Source: Thalassia testudinum (Eukaryota > Streptophyta > Magnoliopsida > Alismatales > Hydrocharitaceae). From it: DNA of 64,000 nucleotides. Position 1 is the first letter of the stretch. Each line of letters opens with the position of its first letter. The position numbers and the translations under genes were made by a program. The stretch covers positions 37,727,001 through 37,791,000 of the forward strand of contig JAZHRO010000055.1 of NCBI GenBank assembly GCA_037157565.1, read 5' to 3'. The notes beneath the pieces were generated by a model. The model saw only the letters and a program-made list of their open reading frames with translations. It did no database searches and was not told the DNA's origin. Shown one piece after another: positions 55,289 through 64,000 of the stretch.

Positions 55289-56682
55289 TACCCCCATGCT
55301 TATCTTTTACCAGTCTCTTAGCAAAACTATTTGCACAAAACAGATTTTCTCGGAAAGATTAATTTTTTTACTTTTGAGGAGAGCAAGACTATGGGACCTT
55401 GGTTGATTGAAAAACTTGAAGGGCATGGGATTTGTTAAAGATAAAACCTCAGGATTCATCTTTGGATCCAAGAGTTGGAAGAATCATGATTAGTGTATCT
55501 TTTTAAAAAATTCATAAATCAACTCATTGTTAATTCAGGTGACCTGAAATTTTTGTAGTTAGGGTTTCTTTGGCTCTTGAATCTGATTCACAACTTGCAT
55601 CAACTTTTAAAATCTTGTGTCTGTGCTTGTGAATGCCAACTTTTATGAGGTCCTATTTTTGGTATAAAACTTCTTTTTTTTAAAAAAAGAAAACTCCCCC
55701 ATGCTTATTCCTAGATTAATCCTACAACAGATGTGTCGGGATCATCATTTCTGTCACCAATCCTCAAGGGGGCTCTAGCACCAGTACTTCGAGATAACAC
55801 TGTCCATGACACCATTTAGGAGCTCATAACCCCAAAACACAATGAGGTGCAAAGGGGCGCTCCAAGCAAACTTAAGCTCTTGCTCCGACGCTATGGGTAG
55901 AGCACCATCCAAGACACTTGAGCCGCAAAAGTGTACCTTAATTCTCCATCTAAAGATATGAAATATAGATATAGAGTAGTGTTGAGGAGGTAACATGTTG
56001 TCATCGCATCCTCAAAGGAGGCATTTACCTCCTTCTCGGTGGTGAGAACTCAAACCAATGATCTGTTTCAGATTTTACCATGGCCAAATAGGGGTTTTCT
56101 TCTAATTTCTAAATGTTTTTTTAAGGTGTTGATTTGTGTGTGAATTTTGACAAAAGAATTTTGTCAGAATTGTAAGTTTTTGAATCAGAAGCTAAGCTAG
56201 ATAATTTCCAGGTTACAAAGAAATATCAAGTCACCTGAACTATCACGAGTTCAGATGGAATTAAGAGAAAGATACTTGATCTAGTCTAGAAATTAGGCCC
56301 AGAGATTCTAACAATCAGATCTTAATCTTAATCCCTAGTTTGTTAAAGATTAAATCCCTTGTACCTTAAAATGAAAATTTCAACCTTAGTTTCACTTTTC
56401 AAAATTTTCCTCAAAAAGTTTTACGATTTTTCTGTAATGAGATGCATGCAAAAGAAAGAAAATGAATATTTTTTATTTTGAAAATCCTAAATCGATCATC
56501 AAAATTTAAAAACACCCCTCCATGCTTATGATATGCAATGTTCTCATGCATTAGGAGGGAAAGAAATCAACTTGGTGAAAAGTAGTCGGATTTAGGATGG
56601 TCAAAACCTATAAAAAGAAAGAGAATAGGAAAGCAAGAAAAATGATGGGTTACCTCCCATCTAGTGCTATGTTTTATGCCAT
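55289..56682 (-). other. E3 3' noncoding region
   Basis: No gene. Blocks in the order seen in E0 and E2: GGGTTACCTCCC (56647-56658), CACCCCTCCATGC with GCAATGTTCTCATGC (56513-56550), a diverged ATGGG-unit region (55750-55925) and a TTTTACCA/TTAGCAAAA stem-loop (55305-55326) beside TACCCCC (purine tract inverted). Confidence 0.75.
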
Positions 56683-57135
56683 TCAGCCGGGTGTGAAGCG
56701 ATGCATGGAAAATGGACAATCATGTAAAAAATTGGACACTTGAATGTCCTCAAGAAATGTGTTTTCCTCAAGATCCCTAAGAAGATGATTGGTAAAGAAA
56801 TAGGGATCAAAATGAAATGGAAAGATGGAAGAATTACCTGGGTCTGGCCATGGTTTAAGTTCATGTAAAATGACAAACTTGGGTGGGTCAGGTAATAGGT
56901 CTAAAGGAAAGGGAGGGAGAAAGTAGTCAGTGAGATGTAGGGTGGGTGAAGTTAGTGTAGATGTTTTTGGTGAAAAATCAAGAAGATTGAAAGAGTAAAA
57001 GTCAAACCCAAGTTGATCTGAAAAGTCTTCGACCACATAATCATCCTTAGAATAGGAATCAATAAAATCTAGATCCATTGTGGTCAGAGATGAGTAGGAT
57101 TTGGTCAACAAAGATTTCTCACATATTGCTTCCAT
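56683..57135 (-). pseudogene. E3 ORF after protease (linker without RT)
   Basis: 150 residues, acidic and Phe/Leu/Pro-rich. The middle has a PPKFVILHELKPWPD block that resembles the PPxLELKPLP linker standing just before RT in E1 (5502-5855) and E2 (about 47127). Here it leads into a short unique tail and a stop, and then directly into the noncoding box at 56658. So the pol part seems to have been removed, or was never present. Confidence 0.6.
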
Positions 57136-57150
57136 TGTATCATCAGTGTC

Positions 57151-57636
57151 CTAAAAAATTTCATGATCAATGGACCTCTTGGAAGCTTGAAATAAATCTA
57201 ATGAGAAGGTCTGGTTACTGCAACTTATATTTATTTTCCCAGAATGAGAATTGATATTAGATATTGCAATAATCAAAAAGGGTCTTCCAAGGATGGCATT
57301 AATGGGAGCCTCACATACCTCTATGTCAAGGGCCAGAAAATTAACAAGAAATAGATAATTCCAAACCTTGACAATACTATCCTCACAAATTCCCCGCGGT
57401 TGAATGGTAGATCGGTCTTCCAATTGAAATTGAACCTTAGTAGGTTTTAAATCACCGAATCGAAATTCCTCAAGTAAGACCGGAGGAATGTAATTAATGG
57501 AGGTACCTAAGTTGAGAGGGGCGCGAAAAAAGGTGGTGTCATTTATGACAACCGAGATGGGTGATGCGCCCAAGTCCTTTTTTGTGAAAGACAGCTTGCT
57601 CTGAAAAACTGAGCTTGCTGTCTTACAAAGGACCAC
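57151..57636 (-). pseudogene. E3 aspartic protease, active-site Asp changed
   Basis: 161 codons open. It has KDLGASPISVVINDTTF, LNLGTSINYIP, QLEDRSTIQPRGICEDSIVKV and AILGRPFL, the full set of landmarks in the right order and spacing. Where E1 and E2 have DLGAS, this copy has NLGTS: the catalytic Asp is Asn, a change a single G-to-A makes. The protein would be inactive as an aspartic protease. It is otherwise the best preserved protease in the window. Confidence 0.85.
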
Positions 57637-57704
57637 TCGTCCTAGATCCTGGGCCTATCATTTTGGAGTAAACCTTTCTTTCAAACATTTGGTAGGGGTG
57701 GCAT

Positions 57705-58913
57705 CTAGGAGGGGGATATTCTTCTCGACTTTCCCAAATAAGTCTGAAAAATCTTGGTGAGAGGGCTGTAATTTTTTATTAGAAAGATTGGATTGCAATG
57801 TTTGAGAGTTAGAAGTAGGATTTGAATCAAGTGTTTTTGGGATTCTTGTTCTTCTTCCTGATTGAGGTTAGGAGAGTCAATTTGTATAGGTTGGGAGTGG
57901 GTTTCATTAGTTTGATGTGAAGGCCCTAAATCAGTGGTGGTGTTCCCACTCCTCAATGTACCTGCATATGTAGTGTGGTTGTCACTGGGAGGAAGTGGGG
58001 GGGCCTGATGTTGATGGAAACTGAGTTGGTGCTAAGGTATTGGGTTAATAGGAGGCTGATTAGTGTGGTTCTGATGTTGGTGTCCACAAGGGTGTTGGTT
58101 CCTTTGATTGACAATGTTTGGTGTAGGCTGGGATGGTAAATGTTCTGTAGGTCTTTGAGTCGGAATAACCCCAATTTGATCATTGAGATTGTTAATAAAC
58201 TGGGTGATTTCCGTAGTTTTCCTTTGCATCTCCTGCAGGGTTTTCATCATCTGGGCATTGATGTCTTCTTTAGATGGCCCAGATTGATAAGTTTGATTTG
58301 AACCATACCCTCCAAATGGGTTTTGTTGTTGGTGAGGAACCGGATTGGTCTAGGAGTGAGTCGGATAATTCCTCCAATTAGAGGAAATTTTCAATTTCTC
58401 CTGGAAGGTGGAGACATTTTGAGTGGGGTAATGATTTGGATAAGTATAATTTCCCATTGAACCATAGAAAGCCTCAGAATAATGATCATACTCAACACGG
58501 GTAATATGCAAATTTCGTCTCTTTGGGATGTTAGAAGGGGTGAGATGTGGAATGTGTGGAGCTTGGGTAGGTGTGGCAGAACTCCCTAGGTTGGCTAGGT
58601 TTGTTAAATCTCTATTCAACTGCTGTTGCTTAGTTTGTAGCTGAGCCATTATGGACTAGAAGTTAGGTGGGGGGGCCTAATTAAGAAGCTCCTGGGTGGA
58701 AAGATTGGGGAAAGAATAATTAGCATGTAGGTTAGAGGACCAATTTTGATTTTCCATTTTTAAAGAAGAGAAAAAAATGTAGGAAAAATCATTTTGTGGA
58801 GGCAAAATCAAGTGGTCCCTCCAAGTGTGGAGTTTTGGAACGCCGCCCGTGCAACATGGAAGAAACGGTAGGGTAGGAGAAGAGATGGAGATGAGAGAAA
58901 GTGTGCAATTCAA
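57705..58913 (-). pseudogene. E3 gag C-terminal region
   Basis: ORFs in series: 58913-58677; 58649-58350 (Gln-rich helix, NLANLGSS, then SEAFYGSMGNYTYPNHYP); 58250-58032 (helix, then SQPTPN-rich linker); 57956-57705 (starts RSGNTTT, like the LRSG motif of E1, then Glu/Gln-rich). This is the linker half of Athila-like gag. I do not see the capsid-like N-terminal block (GINTEDPFQH type) that E2 has, so gag also appears incomplete. Stops separate the blocks. Confidence 0.65.
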
Positions 58914-60420
58914 ACAAACAAAATTCTTGACCTAACCTAAATGTGATTTCCTAAAAAAATAACCTATGACTTGATCTACCTAGGAAATAAGAAATCAATA
59001 GTGAATACTTGTTCTATCAACAAATCTGGCCAAGTTGCACAAGGGGAGGTTTAGGCCCAAGCATTTCCCAGGAAAATCCCCAGGGGCTTGTGCAAACCCA
59101 TGCCTGGTCGTTTGACACGGCCCCTTAGCCGAACACTAGATATAGATGATAGAATTAGTATTAACTAGAGAAAACTTAAAACCTATATAGCAAGCCTAAG
59201 ATGATAAAACCTTAGGGGTCAAATTGCTACAAATTTTAGTTAGGTCTAGGAGACTAGAGTGCACACGGAATGTGGAGGGCATTGATTTGGGTAATGCCCT
59301 GTTATTTCAATTTTTATGGTGTGTGCAGGAATTGGAAGATGATTCCAATGCAATTCATGTTGTCACATAATTTGATGTATTTCTTCATTTTAGGATTTAA
59401 TTTAGGTTAATGTGTTTTAGGGTTTCCTTTTTAAGATTTCAAACAAGTTTGAAATCCACAATAACAAAGAAATCAAGTTGTATGTGTGAAAATAGATTTC
59501 CTTTTTAAATTGGATTTCTAGAAATGGAAAGAAAACCCTAGTTCAATTGATCCTATGACAGAAAATTAACTACCAATGAATTTGTTATAGGCTTTCTATG
59601 TTAATTAGTGGTCCAAAAAAATAAAAAAACACCACTAATTTATGTCCAATCAAAAAAGGATTCTAGAAAATATTTGTTTAGGATTTTAGGAATTTTTTTA
59701 TATTTTTAAAGAAATTTTCTTTGTACTGGTGTCAAAGTCCAGAAATGATACCCGCAAGTATTTTGAACTTTGAGTACCACCACTGGCCTTAGAAATTTTT
59801 TGTAATTTTATGTGATGTTTAGAATTTCACAAGCATTCCAGAAAATTAATTTTCACAAAAATTGGATGATTATAAAAATTCCTAAAATTCTTGGACAGTA
59901 GCAAAATAGGAAGATTAAAGGAGATGACCCCTCTACAATCCACGAATTTTTAAAAATCTAATACAAATCCAATTGGTCTGAAATTTGGAACAAACGTTCC
60001 TCACTTGAGGAGGAATCACTGGGTAAAAGTTCAAGATTTTTAGAGGCCTGTGGTGTTGGTAATTGATTTTATAAGTCTGAACAAAAGTCTGGATCTGAAA
60101 ATCAGAACACTCGCACTTAAGGTAAAGTGGTGTTTAATGGAGCAACCAAGTAAACAATGAATTTTAAATGGCACCAATCTACCTAAATTTATTGTTTAAG
60201 GTCTTGAAAGCCAAGTTTAATGTATTTTTGGTAGTTTTTTAAAGGTTTATGTGACAAGGAAAGAGAAATGAACTTGAAATCATTGGAAAAAAAGGAACTT
60301 TGAGCTCTTGCTTCCAAATTCCCACTTTCTTCCTATAGTTCCTGTACACACAAGAGAGAAGAGAGACAAGGGGATGAGATCCACTTCAAGGAAGAGAAAG
60401 ATGATAAAGAAAAGTCGTGC
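58914..60420 (-). other. E3 leader
   Basis: No gene recognised in about 1.5 kb of AT-rich sequence. The ORF 60308-60517 crosses the primer site and LTR boundary and is not real. Confidence 0.5.
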
Positions 60421-60421
60421 C

Positions 60422-60441
60422 TCCCCGGTAACAGTGCCAAA
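60422..60441 (-). other. E3 primer-binding site
   Basis: On the element strand: TGGCACTGTTACCGGGGAG, a few bases from the LTR end at 60445. It is near-identical to the site of element B. Confidence 0.9.
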
Positions 60442-60444
60442 AAG

Positions 60445-62745
60445 TGATCAGGATTTTACGCAGTTTGTAAAATACATTGTTGTAATGCGTAAAATCATTT
60501 CGCTTTTGAATTTATAAGACCTAGATAGGGGAGTATCTAGGGTCATCTAAGGAGGCCAAATGTTTGCAAAATCGAGTCTCTTGCTTGGAAATAGAAATCA
60601 CCTTTATTTTTGATTTTTCAATATATGATTTTTATATTTTGAAATAACAAAGGCACTATGCGAGGTTGATGATGAGAAAGACTAACCTTAATAGCTAATG
60701 CCTACGTGACAAAAATTGAATTCTTTCTAAGCTCACCCTAGGCACGTGGAGGCCTAGGGTAATTAGAAAGGAGTGTTTATGCACTAGAAGTAAAGTGACA
60801 AAAACAACAAGAATTGCTACAAAAGCTATTTTAACAAGAAGGCAACTTTTTATAGAAAAGAGGATTTGTTCTACAAAGAAGCACTAATAGAGGAATGCTT
60901 CTACTACTAGAAATAAAAATGCACAAAATAAAAACAATGATCCTTTGAATTTTTTGATGAAGAAGACGAAGCTCTTGCTCCAACTATGGCTTCTCCCACA
61001 GTTAAAAAGGGCTCCTTTTCTTGACTTCCTCCACCAAGGTGTGGCTTTCTCCTAGGCAAGCCCTAAGGGGGGCATGCCTTGGTTCCTCCAAGGTGGAAGC
61101 TCCCACCTTAATTGATCTCCAAGGGTGGGCGTGTATCACCCTTCTCCTCTCCAATGCCTAGCCTTCCTCCTTGAATGAAGATAGTCTCCTTGGCGTAGCA
61201 CAAAGAAGAAGAGAGAAGGGGAAGAAGGCACCAATGGGGCAGGTAGGATGCCCCCTTAATCTTCTTCTCTTCTTCTCCTTCCTTAGCCGTGAGTTAGGGT
61301 GGATGTAGGGTGGAATTAAACCAATGGAGGATATGATCATATGGTGGTGGTTAGAGGGGGTATTAATAGGAGTGGAGAGGGGGTTGGTTGGCGTGGATTG
61401 ATGGAGGGTTGGGATTAGGTTTAAGGAGGTGGTTATGGGATGAATGACTAGATTTAGGTGGTGCCACCTAAAGTGATGCTAGGGTTGGTGGTTATAGGTT
61501 GGAGGCTATCTTTGGTGGACGTCCATGGGTGTAGGGATGTGTGCATTTGGCACCAAAGGAGAGTGGGTTCTAGAAGGATTGGTTTTGGAGGGAAAAGAGA
61601 TGGTGGAGATGGCTTGGAAGGTGATGTGTAGGGCTAGGATTGCCCCCTTGTTTTGGCGCAAAACAAGGGGTAGTTATGATGGGTTGGCACCACTTTTAAT
61701 GGTGGCTTTTGGTGGTGGTTGAGGGGTGGAAGGGTGTCTATAGTTGGCGCCAAAATTGGCTTAGACTAGGTAGCTTAGGTGGACTATAGGTAGGCTTAGC
61801 TGATGGAGCTAGTTAGGTAAGGTTTAGGGTTAGGTTTTGGTGCCAAGGAGATGAACTAGCATAGCCAAGCTAGCTTAGATAGCTTAGCTAGTAGAGAGTT
61901 GGGGGGAGAGGTAGAGGGAGCTAGGGTTTTGGAGGTGATGAGCTAGAGGAAGCTATCTTGAGTTGCACTAGAGCTGGTGGCTGTTGAAGAGAGTTGCAAG
62001 GAGTTACCTTAGCTGGCTTAGCTTGCTGGTTCTTTGCTAGCTGCTAAGCCAAGCTAAGATGAGCTGGCTTCTACTGATGTGAGCTAAGCTGAGCTGGGTC
62101 TGGTCTTCCTGGAGATTATTGAGCTAGATAGAGTAGCCAGCTTAGGTCAAGTAGCTCAGCTCAACTAAGTTGAGCTGAGTTAGGTCTTCAGGAGTTGGAC
62201 TTGAGCTAGCCTGAGATGGTTGATGACTTCTTCAGCTGACTAGGCCTAGCTAGTAGTTAGTCCTAGTCAGGTTGAACTTCCAATGAATTCTTCTGAGCTG
62301 GAAGAGTTGGAATGGAGTTGGGATCAATTGTCTTTAGCTAGTTTGAGCTGCCATCTAGCTGAGGTAAGTTGAATGGAGCTAAGGTGAACTAGCTAAAGCT
62401 ACCATTTAGCTAAGATGAGCTGAATGGAGCTAAGGGTGAGTTGATCCAGCTAAAGGGAGCTAGGATTCAGCTGGGATGAGCTGGAATGAGCTGAATCTAG
62501 CTGGGATCCAACTGATATAAGCTTCTTCTTCATCTTCTTTCTTCCTGAGTGCCAAGATATGTGGGATCTGACATTCTGCATAATCCTGACACTCAAAAAA
62601 ATGCATTAAAAATATATTAAAATGCAATGCATGCCTATCCTAGGTAAATGCCTAAATGTAGCCCTAAAACCCATTTGCTGAGTTAAAACTCTAAGGGATA
62701 GGTTAGTTTCAAGGCATGAGAATGATGATAAATTGGCGTTTATCA
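60445..62745 (-). repeat. 5' LTR-C of E3 (copy 3)
   Basis: 2301 bases. On the element strand it starts TGATAAACGCCAATTTATCA at 62745 and ends CCTGATCA at 60445. It matches LTR-C copy 1 in reverse over its length, including the AGCT-rich tract (about 61770-62520), a coding-like CTTCTTCTC block near 61260 and the CTAGATAGGGGAGTATCTAGG block near 60520. The TATA site is worn (TATTAATA near 61360). Confidence 0.9.
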
Positions 62746-63857
62746 CCACGCATGCACACACGCTCGCACCACAAACCACCACCACCAACACGTTTGCCTC
62801 TTCCAAGTGATCCTCCTGAGCTATTTTGATAGGGCAGAGAGGCTGTACTTTGTGTTTCAGGTGTACGTTGGAGCTCCTTTGCCGCCACCTCCTTCTCTAG
62901 CTCCGTTCGCTATCTCCCAGCTACGTTCTTCATCGCTACGACTCCCAGGTGTCATGGAACACCCCCAAGAGTCTTCCCAGGCTGTCAATTTCAACTGTAG
63001 GGGTCATCTTCCACCCCAATCAAAGGCAACACTGACTGTTGTTGCACGAAGAGAAGATGTGGGACTTTAGTCCCACATCGTTCATTTCCCGCCTCGTGAC
63101 CGCACTTAAGAGGATTTTGTGCTCTAGGCTTATTTCCTCCGAGAGCACAAGGATGAGGTCCCTTCACGCCCTATGCACCCACGTTCACACACATTTGTCT
63201 ACGCCCTCACCCACGCTCACTCCTCGCAGGTCTGGGCGATGGATCTGACTATCTGGGTTCGGTCTAAGGAAAGAGAAAGAGAATCAGAGAGAGAAGGCGG
63301 ATTTTGCTATGCCTTGGGATTCATTCCCTCTCCCTCTTTCAACACTTAGCCTCTGAGGGCTTTGTGTGAGGCCCTTGTAACTCTGTTGGGTGTTGCTGCT
63401 GTGCCTCTTCTGTGGGGCTTAAAGCAAGGCCCTTGTGCCTTGTGAGCTACTGATGGTTAAGGCATCTAAGGCCTTCTGTTGTCGTCTAATCTGGCATTTA
63501 AGTGGTTCTGACTCTGATATTTGATTGAAGATACTGTTCATTTATTTGAGAAATTTGTGAGCTTAAACTTAGGAGTTAATTTGGTGATTCAAATAATCAT
63601 TTTAACCCAATCTTTTTGCACTCTCTTACTTGGTTTCATTGATATGTTATTCTGATTTATTTTGAGCAAAGTTTTGATCATATTTGCATATCTTTCTAGA
63701 GAAAATTGTAATTAGTGAATTGGATTGCCATCTTTGCTCCTTGCAAATGACCTCGAACTCCAATTTGATTCTGAGCTTTATAAATTTAAATGTTTTGTAC
63801 GATTTTGTCAACTATACTACAATGCATTTTCTAAACAACAATGATTTCACACGAAGA
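62746..63857 (+). repeat. 3' LTR-A of E2, last part
   Basis: Runs parallel to about 42275-43373 of the 5' LTR (for example TTTTGATAGGGCAGAGAGGCTGTAC against TTTTGATATGGCTGAGAAGTTGTAC). It ends near ACACGAAGA at 63857, where the 5' LTR has GCGCGAACA. ORFs 62807-63248 are LTR sequence shared with 42359-42764. Confidence 0.85.
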
Positions 63858-64000
63858 CTAGATGCTTGTTTAGATTAATAGGCTGATGATGTAGAATAAA
63901 CCCAATCAGTCTGGTGCATTGATGGATGTAAATAAATAAGTGTGTAGCCCACCAGATGCTTTGTGGCTCGAGTAGATGTGGAAATACAAATTGTAGGTTT
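63858..64000. other. Flank right of E2
   Basis: 143 bases that match no other part of the window that I can see and contain no recognisable gene. They may be older target DNA, or more E0. Confidence 0.4.

Larger units (their letters stand above)
54443..62745 (-). mobile_element. E3: LTR-C element with gag and protease only
   Basis: Minus-strand element inserted in the E2 3' LTR. Order on the element strand: 5' LTR-C (62745-60445), primer site (about 60441-60422), leader, gag (58913-57705), protease (57636-57151), linker ORF (57135-56683), noncoding region and truncated 3' LTR-C (55288-54443). RT, RNase H and integrase are absent. No flanking duplication can be seen because the left end was deleted. 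Confidence 0.85.
35831..63857 (+). mobile_element. E2: Athila-like Ty3/Gypsy element, stretched by nested insertions
   Basis: The order is 5' LTR-A (35831-37027 and 41950-43373), primer site (43377-43394), leader, gag, protease, RT, RNase H, integrase (51411-52760), noncoding 3' region and 3' LTR-A (54361-54442 and 62746-63857). Removing the insertions leaves about 8.2 kb inside. It is the only element in the window with every pol domain. Many stops, a small RT deletion and frameshifts kill it. No clear flanking duplication is seen: CCAAG lies at 35826-35830, and the right end near 63857 is worn (GA where CA is expected). Confidence 0.85.

Noticed and set aside
1..64000. Host genes, tRNA or rRNA genes
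   Set aside because: No frame with a recognisable cellular domain was seen; tRNA-like matches are only the primer-binding sites; no rRNA-like block was found by eye.

Overview
This window is plant (angiosperm) nuclear DNA made almost entirely of nested, decayed LTR retrotransposons plus one LINE. The evidence is tRNA-Met-type primer sites next to Ty1/Copia LTRs, Sirevirus-like gag and env-like sequence, and Athila-like Ty3/Gypsy gag, protease, reverse transcriptase (RT) and integrase. LTRs are 0.9-2.8 kb, and there are plant-type LINE zinc-binding sequences. I found no convincing host gene, tRNA, rRNA or CRISPR. The species cannot be told from this; the density of nesting suggests heterochromatin (inference). 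Nearly all reading frames carry stops, most of them explainable by C-to-T or G-to-A change.

Layout. 1-1986: end of an LTR (family A), the acidic tail of a Sirevirus-type ORF, polypurine tracts and a Copia 3' LTR (copia-1). 1978-7300 (-): remnant of an Athila-like element (E1: gag, protease, part of RT) split by a solo LTR (3039-5435). 7341-8427 (-): 5' end of a Copia element (copia-2) fused to the E1 gag. 8428-12878: solo LTR holding a 5'-truncated LINE, which holds a solo family-A LTR; each layer has target-site duplications (TSDs). 12900-17299 (-): internally deleted Copia (copia-3) with its 5' LTR. 17300-25037 (+): another internally deleted Copia (copia-4) with an env-like ORF, split by a solo family-A LTR (20115-22751). 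25038-32797 (-): structurally complete non-autonomous element (element B) with two LTRs and GTTTA TSDs. 32980-35830 (-): 3' end of an Athila-like element (E0). 35831-63857 (+): Athila-like element E2, stretched to 28 kb by insertions: a solo LTR-A holding a solo LTR-C inside the 5' LTR, a solo LTR-A between RNase H and integrase, and a gag-protease-only element (E3, 54443-62745) inside the 3' LTR.

Shared logic. Three LTR families (A, B, C) have different LTRs but share a 3' noncoding plan: a GGGAGGCAACCC box (A and C), a CAATGAGGACATTG box beside a central polypurine tract, repeated ATGGG/CCCAT-type units, a TTTTGCTA/TAGCAAAA stem-loop, the polypurine tract, and an LTR whose first bases again form a small inverted repeat. 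The Copia elements carry clusters of short perfect palindromes, with different sequences in different families. These two patterns are the most interesting signals here. The coding parts are relics of reverse-transcribing elements, and none looks able to move on its own.
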